35,187 nucleotides of DNA from Coriobacteriales bacterium. GTDB taxonomy: Bacteria; Actinomycetota; Coriobacteriia; Coriobacteriales; UBA8131. Shown one piece after another: positions 1-8,715 of the stretch (the stretch's first letter is position 1; every line of letters begins with the position of its first letter). Both the position numbers and the translations under genes were made by a program. Where the stretch lies: positions 1 to 35,187 of the forward strand of contig JAISEO010000058.1 in NCBI GenBank assembly GCA_031264075.1, given 5' to 3'. The notes under the pieces are model-generated. The model was given only the letters and a program-made list of their open reading frames with translations, made no database searches and was not told where the DNA came from.

Positions 1-65
1 TTTTGGCCTGTTCCTCGCAATTCTTACCGCCGCGGTTTATAACGATTTGATTCTCAACTCCTTGG

Positions 66-119
66 GGGGGAGGGGGCTTTTGTCCCACTGGGGTTCGTGG
101 GACAAAAGCCCCGTCCCCC
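66..119. repeat. 23-bp inverted repeat (one mismatch), 8-nt loop; short member of the GGGACGGGGC/GTCCCAC repeat family, possible terminator after the TrkA gene
   Basis: GGGGGAGGGGGCTTTTGTCCCAC (66-88) pairs with GTGGGACAAAAGCCCCGTCCCCC (97-119). Confidence 0.85.
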
Positions 120-132
120 ACAGACTCTCCAC

Positions 133-786
133 TTACGACATATACACCGAAAACTCATCCAACAGGTCGTCCCGCACACAGGCGATGACCGTGTCCCCCG
201 CATAGAGGATGCTCTCACGTGTAGGGATGGAACTGAGCGAGTCGCTCTTGCGTTCAAAGGCCACAATCCGTATCTCGTGGTCGCGCTCCAACTCGCCCAC
301 GCTGATGTTGTCGGCTTCGACAGACGAAAGATTCAGGGCAAAACGCATGATATTGTAGTCGCCCAACGCTTCTATGAACTTTCCCCGTGCCGCCGTGACC
401 TTACTGTACATTTCCTCGGCCACGAGGGTTGTGCCGCACACATAGTCCAGCCCCAGCTGCAGGTAGGCGTTGGCCCGGTCGGGGTTATAGAGGCGCGTCA
501 GCACATAGGGCACACCAAAGAGCCTGCGCCCTACCTCGGCAATCATCAGATTGGAGTTGTCCCGGTCGGTAACCGCACAGAGCACGTCGGCGTCGGCCAC
601 GCCCGCCTCGGTGAGGACATCCTCATCAAAACCCACACCAACAAGCGTGCTGCCCTCAAAGCTGGGGCCGAGGTTGTTGAACTTGGCGGCGTTGGTGTCT
701 ACGACCACGACATTGTTCTCTCCACGAGAAAAGAGCATGGCCAACTGTGAGCCAACCCTGCCACAACCCACGACGATGATGTTCAC
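133..786 (-). CDS. trkA: TrkA-family NAD-binding potassium uptake regulatory protein
   Basis: 217 aa, GTG start; N-terminal Rossmann motif MNIIVVGCGRVGSQLA...VVVVDTN with a C-terminal RCK_C-like region. Confidence 0.85.
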   Translation of the reverse strand: MNIIVVGCGRVGSQLAMLFSRGENNVVVVDTNAAKFNNLGPSFEGSTLVGVGFDEDVLTEAGVADADVLCAVTDRDNSNLMIAEVGRRLFGVPYVLTRLYNPDRANAYLQLGLDYVCGTTLVAEEMYSKVTAARGKFIEALGDYNIMRFALNLSSVEADNISVGELERDHEIRIVAFERKSDSLSSIPTRESILYAGDTVIACVRDDLLDEFSVYMS

Positions 787-812
787 GCCACTCTGCCTTC
801 AGTTCGTGTAGG

Positions 813-3800
813 CTACACCGATTTGATGACTTCTACTACCACGTCTGCCACTGCTTCCAGATTGGCCTCGTTCACAAGGTCCAGCTGGTCATCGCTCCAG
901 CGCCAGCCAGCCGGCAGCTTACCATCCAGACCCATGATGGAAATAGCGCGAGAGCCCGCTGCGAGAGCCTCGCCTGCCTCGGTAGCGTAGCCGGAGAATC
1001 TGGTGGGAGCAAACGGCACGTCCAGCGCGTTTGTGGCAGACTTGATAAGGCTCTGTAGCCTATGGTCGGTTCCTCGCGCACGGAATCCGCCCTCCGCTAC
1101 CGTGTAGCAGAGCTCGCCGGCACCCACGCCGTCCAGATTGATGATAAGGGCGCTCTTGAGCTCGCGCTCGTACTCCGCAAGCAGGTTCTTGATGCCGGCA
1201 TTCTTGTTCTCATGCGACCCAATGGCCACGATCCAGACCTCTTTGTCGATAAGGAGAGAGCTGAAGCGAGAGAGCGCTTCTGTGTTCTCCTCAGGGGAAC
1301 CGCCGTAGGCACCGCCCGTCCAGCCCTCATCGTCTTCCTCTGAGAAGTTCTCCCATCCGCCTATCTGAGAGCCCTCGGTACGGGCATCGTAGTTCTCGTC
1401 TACACCCAGCCACGTAGAAGGCAGAGAGTCAAAGTCCTCCTTTTTGTAGCTGCCGGAAAGCCGGTCGCCCAAATTGCCAAAGAACGACTTGGCGCGACTC
1501 TTGGGTATGTCCACCAGATGAGGGGCGCTCTCGACGCCTCCGGAGCTGGCCTGTCCGTTCCATGCGAGCGATTCGTCCGCGTCGTGGATGTAGATGTCCT
1601 GTTCATCGTCGTGGTACTGCAGCAACTCCTCGCCTACCGGCTTCATGATGCCCGTCGCGCCGAGAGGTGCGAAGGAGCCGGTGTTGGAGACCTTCTTGGT
1701 GCCAGAGTCCCCTTCCCGCTCGTCGGTGTCAAAACTCGTCTGTTGATCAAAGGCGGCCTGCTGTGTGGGAATCATGCCGGAGTTGCCCAGCGTGAGTTTG
1801 GGAAGGTTACGCAGGCGTTCGCTGGCCGGAATCTCGGGAGCAGGGGTAGCGGCGGCGCGCTCCAGAGCAGAGGCACTCTCCGGCAAACGCGAGCCGCCTC
1901 GAAAACCGGAGTCCCTTGGAGCGGGTTCCCGGGGAGCGGGTTCACGGTGCGCCGTGTGGAGGCGCTCTGATTCTTTGGGAGCGGGGTCTGAGGCCAGGCG
2001 GTCAATGCCGGAAAAATCCGCGTTGAGTGTGGTAGGAGGCAGCTCCGCGGGCACGGATTTCTGTGTGGGATCAGGTTCAAAGTCCAATGGTGGAAGCACA
2101 GGCTCCTGAACAGACGCGGACTGGCCGGGCACAAACTCCGCAGCCTGATTCTGCTGGTCTGCCTCTACTGCTCGCTCCGACTGGGTTGGGTCTGCGGCTC
2201 GTGCTGCTTTCTGCCTCGACGCAGACGATGACTCGGAAGCCTTCGCCGATCTGGCCCCTGGCCCTGTTGCTCGCTCCTGCCGTACCGCCGACTCGGGTTC
2301 AGGCATCTTCTCAGCTGCCTTCTCGGGCGTATACTCAATCGGAACGTCCGCAAAACGAGAACGTACGACCTTGGGCTCCTTGCCCGCATCAGCGGCCTTG
2401 TCGGCATCCTTATTGGCAGCCTTTTTCGCATTGACAAACCAGGCGGGCAGAGCGCCCTCGGATTGTTCGCTCGCGAGGATCAGAGCTTCTGCCTCTGCGT
2501 CTTCCTGTGCCTGCTGCTCGTCGAGAGGTGGCCTTACCTTGATAGCGGGGTTGTCAAAAAACCGTGCTTCGGCACCCGAACGAGCCGTCTGTCCCGCCCC
2601 GGACGCTCCGGCGCCCGTAATGCGTTGGCTTCTCTCCTGGCTCCACTGGCGCCCGTTTGAGGGTCTGCCTGAGGAGCCGCCGGAAAGGCTGCTGGCCGCA
2701 GTGCCTGTGGGGCTGCTGGCAGCGCGTCCTTCTGAGGCCAGGAGGTCAGCCCCCCTCGCGGACAGGCCATCCGCAGCGCCAACACCACCAGAGACTCGCG
2801 ACTCGGATGCGGCGCGCGGTGCAGCCGCTGCCTGACCCAATGCCAGGTCGGCGGTGTTCGCTTTGGATTCTACCTCCCCGATTGCCCCCGTACTACTCCG
2901 AGCTTCCTCAGGGCCTCCGGAGCGTTCTGGCCTCAAGCCCAGACGGGCCTCCCTGCTGACGGGTACTCCGCTCCGAATCTTCTGCTTGCCCGACGCTTCT
3001 ACGTGGCCCTCGTAGTCCTGCTCGTCAAAATGCTCGCCTCGGTCTGAGCGCGCGGGCTCCTTTTTTCCCACAAGTCCTCTGGCTCTGGACAGGAGTGAGC
3101 CTGCCACTCCCCCGATGCCGTTACGAGAAGAACTCCCCCGAGCGGCGCGCGCGGGTTCGTGTTCGTCGCGCTCATCATACTCGTCATATTCGTAGTATTC
3201 GGCGGCAAACTGCTCCTGTTCCCCTGAGTAGTCGCCCTGTTCGCCCCGTTCCCGGCTTCGAGAAGACGCACCGTTCCGTGCCGTGCCTGTGAGCCCGCTT
3301 GACTCAGCGCCACGAGAGGCTCCGACTCGATCCATCTCACCCTTGCCTCGGACTCCTGCCAAAGTTTCGGCCACTCCCATCATCGCCGCAACGCCCGAGG
3401 CATTGCAGTTGGCCCCCTGGTTATAGGGCATAAAGAGGTTGACAACCTCAACAAGCGCCGCTGCCAACACGATGATGCCGATGATCAGGCCAAGGATGGA
3501 CAGAAAAAATACCAGCGGCTGGGGAAGCGGCAGGAGCGACAGCAGCGTCACGCATACCAGCGCAATCAGACAGCCACGAATGACTCTGCGGAGCAACACA
3601 TACAAGCCCACAACGGGCGGCGCGCATTGCAGCATGGAGCGGCCCGAGTCATAGTGCGCCACCACCACTATCTTGCGACGTGGGTCGGCACCCTTGGGCA
3701 CGTATCGGGCGATGACGTTTTGGCTCAGCCCCTTGTTAAAGAGCGTATAGAGCGGATTTTTGCCGAGCATATCCAAAACCAGCAGTGCCGCTGATGCCAG

Positions 3801-4058
3801 TGCCAGGATAAATGCCAGCGCCGTAAACGCCGGTAGGGCAAAGAGCAGCTCTGCGGCCACGACTCCCAACAGGTAATAGAGTATCCGTACCCAGCCGATG
3901 CTTCGGGCAGCCGAAAACTCCTGGATCCATGTGTTAAGGCCCAGGTCGTCAAGGTGGGCCGCTATCAGTTCGGCGGCCTCGTGTTCGCCCTCGGATCCTC
4001 CCGGCCTGGGACCAACACTCGTAACCAGTTCGTCGGCGTATGTTGCCAATCTCTGCAT
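813..4058 (-). CDS. M28-family peptidase homologue with N-terminal TM helices and a ~690-aa low-complexity insert
   Basis: N-terminal PRPGGSEGEHEAAELIAAHLDDLG and VVVAHYDSGR; hydrophobic helices; GANCNASGVAAMMGVAETLA; long S/A/E/R/G/P-rich stretch; C-terminal WIVAIGSHENKNAG...LIINLDGVGAG. Confidence 0.75.
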   Translation of the reverse strand: MQRLATYADELVTSVGPRPGGSEGEHEAAELIAAHLDDLGLNTWIQEFSAARSIGWVRILYYLLGVVAAELLFALPAFTALAFILALASAALLVLDMLGKNPLYTLFNKGLSQNVIARYVPKGADPRRKIVVVAHYDSGRSMLQCAPPVVGLYVLLRRVIRGCLIALVCVTLLSLLPLPQPLVFFLSILGLIIGIIVLAAALVEVVNLFMPYNQGANCNASGVAAMMGVAETLAGVRGKGEMDRVGASRGAESSGLTGTARNGASSRSRERGEQGDYSGEQEQFAAEYYEYDEYDERDEHEPARAARGSSSRNGIGGVAGSLLSRARGLVGKKEPARSDRGEHFDEQDYEGHVEASGKQKIRSGVPVSREARLGLRPERSGGPEEARSSTGAIGEVESKANTADLALGQAAAAPRAASESRVSGGVGAADGLSARGADLLASEGRAASSPTGTAASSLSGGSSGRPSNGRQWSQERSQRITGAGASGAGQTARSGAEARFFDNPAIKVRPPLDEQQAQEDAEAEALILASEQSEGALPAWFVNAKKAANKDADKAADAGKEPKVVRSRFADVPIEYTPEKAAEKMPEPESAVRQERATGPGARSAKASESSSASRQKAARAADPTQSERAVEADQQNQAAEFVPGQSASVQEPVLPPLDFEPDPTQKSVPAELPPTTLNADFSGIDRLASDPAPKESERLHTAHREPAPREPAPRDSGFRGGSRLPESASALERAAATPAPEIPASERLRNLPKLTLGNSGMIPTQQAAFDQQTSFDTDEREGDSGTKKVSNTGSFAPLGATGIMKPVGEELLQYHDDEQDIYIHDADESLAWNGQASSGGVESAPHLVDIPKSRAKSFFGNLGDRLSGSYKKEDFDSLPSTWLGVDENYDARTEGSQIGGWENFSEEDDEGWTGGAYGGSPEENTEALSRFSSLLIDKEVWIVAIGSHENKNAGIKNLLAEYERELKSALIINLDGVGAGELCYTVAEGGFRARGTDHRLQSLIKSATNALDVPFAPTRFSGYATEAGEALAAGSRAISIMGLDGKLPAGWRWSDDQLDLVNEANLEAVADVVVEVIKSV

Positions 4059-4125
4059 TTTGTTCCTCCTTATCGGCCACGTTTTCAGGCCGTGTCGAGC
4101 AAAGTGCGAGTGCAGTTGCAGAACC

Positions 4126-5454
4126 CTATTGTACCCCTGTTTGCGTTTCTACGCCCACGTATTCGCGAATATACCCATCTGCCTCGGCGGCGTTCGCGCG
4201 CGCGGAGTCATACAGGGCATAATTCTCGGCGGTTGCGGCCTCGTAGGCAAGGGTAATCATCGTGAGGGGATCCGAGGGTATTTTGCCGGCCGCATTAACC
4301 ACCGCGGCGTCCCTCAGGGTAAACTCTGTGTTTTTGGTGTTGACCAGTTCGATGTCTCCGTCAAAGAGGGCCTGGTCGGCCTCAATGGCAAGGTGCACCG
4401 ATGCTATCTTGAGGGCGACATACTCGGTAACCACGCTGTAGTCGGCATCCTCAAAGGCCTCTTGAGCCTGAGCGAGCAGCGTCTGCGCCTGCTGAAGTCT
4501 TGTAAGGACGGTGTTGTTTCTTTCAATGGCCTCCTGAAGCTCGTTGTAGCTGCCGGTCTTGGAGAGCTGGGTCGTAGCCCTCAGTTCCGTGTCGGCGTTG
4601 ACGATGACTTCCCAGGCCTGCCCAAAGATGAGCGCGGAGTTCATGGCTTCAATATCCTTGCCGATGATGGCCTCGCCACTGGTGAGCAGGACCTGGCGAT
4701 TGACTGCGGCGTCTATAACGTGTTGGGCAAACTCCCTGTCGTCTGTTGCTGTTAAAAGCTCAACGGCGGAGAGCGCCTTCTCTTCTGCCGAACTCAGGGT
4801 CTCCTGTGTTGTTGGCACACGTTTCAGAAGTACCTCTCGCTCCGAGAGATTGCTCTCGGTGACCTCGGTTGTCGTAGCGGTATCAAGCGAGACTACCACC
4901 TGGTCGCTTTCCTGGATAAGAGCGATGGCCTCGTCGAGAAGTTCGTAACCCGCTGTTCTCCTGGCCTCGCGCTCCAGGGCCTGAGACGACAGCACCGCGT
5001 AGGTTATTGCGCCACTGCCCACGATGAGTATCAACAGTATGGCGATGGTAACGGGCCAGCGGCGTTTGCGGATTCTGGCGAGCGCGGTATCTGCTTCCAC
5101 CTCGGGCACCACTCCCACCAGGACCGCGTCGCCCATTCTCAAGAGTTCGGCCTGCTCCAAAGGCTCGTCCGGCTCAATAAGGGGATCGGCCAGTTCCGGA
5201 TGCTCGTGCACCGCCTTGTCCGCGTCAACAATGGCTTCCAGCAAAACCTCGGCTGAGAGGGCGGAGACTTCGGCATCAGGGGAGGTCGTATCGGGAAGGG
5301 AGGGAGCTGTGTCTGAAGAGGAGGGCGGTTCGTCGGATGAGGAGAGCGGCTCCTCACTATCTGCCCTGTCCTCCTCAGCACGGGAGAGGTCTGCCTCGGC
5401 CGGCAGAGCAGAGTCGGTCTTTTCACGGGCATGCCTGGGTACATAGCCGCTCAT
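4126..5454 (-). CDS. Single-TM protein with an acidic N-terminal region and a helical extracytoplasmic domain; function unknown
   Basis: 442 aa; TM segment WPVTIAILLILIVGSGAITYAVL; Ala/Glu/Leu-rich helical C-terminus; ATGA overlap with the glmM stop. Confidence 0.75.
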   Translation of the reverse strand: MSGYVPRHAREKTDSALPAEADLSRAEEDRADSEEPLSSSDEPPSSSDTAPSLPDTTSPDAEVSALSAEVLLEAIVDADKAVHEHPELADPLIEPDEPLEQAELLRMGDAVLVGVVPEVEADTALARIRKRRWPVTIAILLILIVGSGAITYAVLSSQALEREARRTAGYELLDEAIALIQESDQVVVSLDTATTTEVTESNLSEREVLLKRVPTTQETLSSAEEKALSAVELLTATDDREFAQHVIDAAVNRQVLLTSGEAIIGKDIEAMNSALIFGQAWEVIVNADTELRATTQLSKTGSYNELQEAIERNNTVLTRLQQAQTLLAQAQEAFEDADYSVVTEYVALKIASVHLAIEADQALFDGDIELVNTKNTEFTLRDAAVVNAAGKIPSDPLTMITLAYEAATAENYALYDSARANAAEADGYIREYVGVETQTGVQ

Positions 5455-6812
5455 GACAATTCGGCCTCAACCCTCGATGCCAGACTCTGAGCTATGCGCT
5501 CGGCGGTCTCCCTGTCTGCCGCCTCCACCATGACGCGCACCAGAGGCTCTGTGCCCGAGGCGCGTATGAGCACGCGTCCGCCTCCGCCTGCCTTGAGCTC
5601 TGCCTCCGCCTCAGCGGTAGCCGCGGCGATGACGGCATTGCCTTCGAGCAGAGGGGAGCCGGCAACGTGCACATTGATGAGGGTCTGCGGATACTTCTTC
5701 ATGGATGCTGACGCCAGCGCATCAAGCGACGTGCCGCTGCGCTTAAGCGCCGCCAGAAGCATCAGCGCTGTCACCAGGCCATCCCCCGTAGTATTGTGTT
5801 CGATGAAAATCATATGGCCGCTCTGCTCGCCGCCAATGACATAGCCGCCGCTCCGCATGGTGGTGAGGACATTGGTGTCGCCAACGGGGGTCTGCACAAC
5901 CTGCAAGCCGGCCTTTTCCATGGCCTCGATAAACCCGATATTGCACATGACGGTGCTCACGAGCGTATTGCCCGGTATGCCGCGCGCAGCCTTGCGGTCC
6001 AGGGCACAGATGGCCTCTATGTAGTCGCCGTCTATTTCTGCGCCGCTGGCGCTTACCGCTATGACACGGTCCGCGTCGCCGTCATGGGCAATGCCCACAT
6101 CGGCCCCACTGCGCTTGACAAGCTGAGTGAGCTGCCCGAGATCGGTTGAACCACTGCCTACGTTGATAGTGTTGCCATCCGCCTCGTCGTTGATAACCAC
6201 CACCTCGGCATGCAGACGACGCAGGGCCTCCGGAGTCGTGTAGTACGCGGCACCATTGCCACAGTCCACCGCTATGGTAAACCCCTTGAGCGAAATCCCG
6301 TCCGCTTCAAGTATCTGTACGGCGTGACGCACATAGCGCTCGCACGCGTCGCCGATGGGCTCGGCTGTGCCAACCTTACTGCCTGTTGGCAGGGAGGGTT
6401 CAGGCTTGTCTTCTCCGGCCTCGCACAGGCCAGCCTCAAGCCTGTCCTCCAGCTCGGGAGAGAGCTTGTAGCCCTCGGCGTCGAAGAACTTGATGCCGTT
6501 GTATTCCGGAGGATTATGCGAAGCCGAAATGACCACGCCGCCATCTGCCCCAAGCTCCCGTGTTAACAGGGCCACTGCCGGAGTGGGAATGATGCCCGCC
6601 AGCAGCGCCTTTCCGCCCCGTGAGGTGATGCCGGCCACGAGGGCTGCCTCCAACATACTGCCGCTGATACGGGTGTCGCGCCCAATGACGAGCGTGGGTC
6701 CCAGCACCTCTACCGCCGTAGAGCCCAGGCAGAAGGCCATCTCGCAGGTGAGGCTGCTGTTGGCCACGCCGCGTACACCATCGGTGCCAAAAAAACGTTT
6801 ATGCGTATCCAT
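5451..6812 (-). CDS. glmM: Phosphoglucosamine mutase
   Basis: MDTHKRFFGTDGVRGVAN; phosphoserine loop VVISASHNPPEYNGIKFF; DGDADRVI; RASGTEPLVRVMVEA. The ORF track start at 7010 is over-extended; start set at ATG 6812. Confidence 0.95.
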   Translation of the reverse strand: MDTHKRFFGTDGVRGVANSSLTCEMAFCLGSTAVEVLGPTLVIGRDTRISGSMLEAALVAGITSRGGKALLAGIIPTPAVALLTRELGADGGVVISASHNPPEYNGIKFFDAEGYKLSPELEDRLEAGLCEAGEDKPEPSLPTGSKVGTAEPIGDACERYVRHAVQILEADGISLKGFTIAVDCGNGAAYYTTPEALRRLHAEVVVINDEADGNTINVGSGSTDLGQLTQLVKRSGADVGIAHDGDADRVIAVSASGAEIDGDYIEAICALDRKAARGIPGNTLVSTVMCNIGFIEAMEKAGLQVVQTPVGDTNVLTTMRSGGYVIGGEQSGHMIFIEHNTTGDGLVTALMLLAALKRSGTSLDALASASMKKYPQTLINVHVAGSPLLEGNAVIAAATAEAEAELKAGGGGRVLIRASGTEPLVRVMVEAADRETAERIAQSLASRVEAELS

Positions 6813-6924
6813 GCGGATAATTCTATCACGTTGCGTCACAAAGCGGGGCCATTCAAGACGGAGTACCAGGGAAGAGGCCGAGAATCTCAGGGTGAACTCT
6901 GTGAAAAATAGTGGCTCCCAGGGG

Positions 6925-6952
6925 TTGACTATTGCGCAAATACTGCCATAAT
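6925..6952 (+). promoter_or_regulatory. Candidate sigma70-type promoter in the glmM-tilS intergenic region
   Basis: TTGACT, 16 nt spacer, CATAAT. Confidence 0.4.
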
Positions 6953-7133
6953 GAAAGCGTAGGATTGCCTGTGGGGTTGGGCACTGAGGGTTTAGGCAAC
7001 AAACCACCACAGCACAGACAAGAGCGGCATTCGTGTCGTTGTAAACACCATATCGTGGGTTGGTTGATTGACGCCGGTACTGATAGCCCCCTCTATCAAA
7101 GGCCTCTCATCAACTTTGACCCTCTCAGAGGAG

Positions 7134-7176
7134 GGGAGACTTTTACATACCACCCCCCAAGATGTAAAGGTCTCCC
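7134..7176 (+). terminator. Strong stem-loop in the tilS leader; terminator or attenuator candidate
   Basis: GGGAGACTTTTACAT (7134-7148) pairs with ATGTAAAGGTCTCCC (7162-7176), one T/G wobble, followed by TTTCGTTTTG. Confidence 0.55.
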
Positions 7177-7271
7177 TTTCGTTTTGCAAAGACACAGGCG
7201 AGAACACAAAGCGCGCTCCGCCGTCTGTGTTTTATAATACCCCTGTGACAGCAACTGCAAACAGAGCTCTT

Positions 7272-8354
7272 ATGAGCAAGGTCGTGAACGGCTTTCTTGA
7301 CGCTGGGTTAATGCCGGGGCCTGACTTTGTGCTGGCTCCGGAACTCGCTGGCTCAGAGGGGCTCGGTGCTGCAGATGCTCCTCTCCTCCTCATGGTGAGC
7401 GGTGGGTCGGACTCTGTGGCACTCCTGCATATGTCCGATGCACTGTATCGCGGCGCGAACGGTGCCGCTTCCCTTGACTCCCCCGCCTTACTCCGCGTGC
7501 TCCATGTCAATCATATGCTGCGCGGCGCAGAGTCAGACGGTGATGAGCGGTTTGTCGTTGCGCTCTGCGGCAAGCTGGGCATACCCTGCATCGTCAAACG
7601 CACAGACGTGGCCAGAGCGGCAGCCGAGACGGGCGAAGGCCTTGAGCAGGCGGGCCGCAGGCTCAGGTACGGGTTTGCGCAGGCGGCGCTCGACGAGTTT
7701 GCTGTCGAGCTCGGAGTGACACCGGACCGGGGAAGCATCCTCACCGCACATACCGCCGACGATAGGGCCGAGACCCTGCTTCAACGCCTGATTGTGGGCG
7801 GAGGCAGCTCTTCGCTGGCATCTATCCCCCGGCGCAATGGCCGTATCGCGCGTCCGCTGCTCGCCTGCACAAAGCAGGAGTTGCGAAGCTGGCTCACGAG
7901 CCTCGACAGGGGCGTGGATGGATGCCTCTGGCGTGAGGATGCCAGCAATCTTGACACACGGTTTTCGCGCGCCTTCGTGCGCCATGAGCTGTTGCCGCTC
8001 CTCGCCAGCCGTAACCCCGGTATCGTCGAGGGACTCAACCGTACGGCCACTGTACTTGCAGACGAGAGTGCATGGATGGATACACGGGCCCTGGAGCTGC
8101 TGCCGCTTACGCAAGAGAGTTTTACCGCTCCCCTGCCCCTCCTGCGCCGGGCGGTCTACCTGGCCTGCAACAGCGCCATTGCCGAGCTTGCGCCCGATGC
8201 CCGCATTAGCTTTGAGCATGTCGAGCATATCGTGCGCGGCGGCGAGAGGAATGGCTTTGCCTGTCAAATACCAGGCGGCATCGAGGTGCGTACGGTTGGC
8301 GGAGCCATCAGGTTCTCCAAGGCCAAGCCCCCGAGGCATGACCCGAGAAAGTAG
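7272..8354 (+). CDS. tilS: tRNA(Ile)-lysidine synthetase
   Basis: LLLMVSGGSDSVALLHM PP-loop; VLHVNHMLRGAESDGDE; LTAHTADDRAET; ORF track start at 7068 is over-extended; TATAAT -10-like box at 7233-7238. Confidence 0.93.
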   Translation: MSKVVNGFLDAGLMPGPDFVLAPELAGSEGLGAADAPLLLMVSGGSDSVALLHMSDALYRGANGAASLDSPALLRVLHVNHMLRGAESDGDERFVVALCGKLGIPCIVKRTDVARAAAETGEGLEQAGRRLRYGFAQAALDEFAVELGVTPDRGSILTAHTADDRAETLLQRLIVGGGSSSLASIPRRNGRIARPLLACTKQELRSWLTSLDRGVDGCLWREDASNLDTRFSRAFVRHELLPLLASRNPGIVEGLNRTATVLADESAWMDTRALELLPLTQESFTAPLPLLRRAVYLACNSAIAELAPDARISFEHVEHIVRGGERNGFACQIPGGIEVRTVGGAIRFSKAKPPRHDPRK

Positions 8355-8379
8355 CGGAGAAAGACTCTTCGATTTTCTT

Positions 8380-8508
8380 GGGACAGCAGGGACGGGCTGC
8401 TGTCCCACTTTGACAGGGATATTTCCGAAAGACTTGCATATCTAGCAGGTCTTTCTTCTTTTTTTCGTCAAAGCTGGTGGGACACCAGCCCCGTCCCTGC
8501 TGTCCCAC
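8380..8508. repeat. REP/MITE-like palindromic element, copy A (~129 bp)
   Basis: Terminal arms GGGACAGCAGGGACGGGCTGCTGTCCCAC and GTGGGACACCAGCCCCGTCCCTGCTGTCCCAC; inner CTTTGAC/GTCAAAG and GAAAGAC/GTCTTTC pairs. Confidence 0.9.
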
Positions 8509-8650
8509 GCGCTTCCTCGGATTTCAGCGGCAGTATCTCCTTGAAGTGCGACCAACTCAATTGTTGCGACAGTGTAGCAAGAATTCGTTTTCCGTATCTG
8601 CTGCGTTTGTAGTCAAGCACGACGGAGCTGCCGTTGTTCCTGTATTGCAT
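8507..8650 (-). pseudogene. Truncated DUF1016 (PDDEXK nuclease, YhcG-like) fragment
   Basis: Frame encodes YKRSRYGKRILATLSQQLSWSHFKEILPLKSEEAR, resembling the LSWSHF...LLPLK...R signature of DUF1016 proteins; homology ends where repeat copy A begins. Confidence 0.65.
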
Positions 8651-8652
8651 TC

Positions 8653-8690
8653 ACTCAGAGTATTGAGTAAAATACTCAGCGTCATGAGTA
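8653..8690. promoter_or_regulatory. Iterated TGAGTA/TACTCA hexamers and inverted repeat upstream of the ATPase gene
   Basis: GAGTATT (8658-8664), 6 nt, AATACTC (8671-8677); TGAGTA at 8664 and 8685, TACTCA at 8673. Confidence 0.5.
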
Positions 8691-8715
8691 AAAGTACCAG
8701 TAGAATGGATGCTCC

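Noticed and set aside
2-205. Possible C-terminus of a plus-strand membrane protein (FGLFLAILTAAVYNDLILNSLG...) at the left edge
   Set aside because: Too short to assign, and the frame runs through the hairpin into the TrkA gene before stopping. Needs upstream sequence.
97-750. 217-aa plus ORF antisense to the TrkA gene
   Set aside because: The minus strand has a clear TrkA-like Rossmann motif; the plus frame has no recognisable family and starts inside the hairpin.
8308-8508. Minus-strand ORF MGQQGRGWCPTSFDEKKKKDLLDMQVFRKYPCQSGTAA, repeated at 9645-10067 as GQQGRGWCPTSFDAKKKKDLLDIQVFRKYPCQSGTAA
   Set aside because: The shared peptide is simply the translation of the palindromic repeat copies A and B. 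The copies differ by an indel and the ORFs read into antisense coding sequence, so this is not evidence for a conserved small protein.
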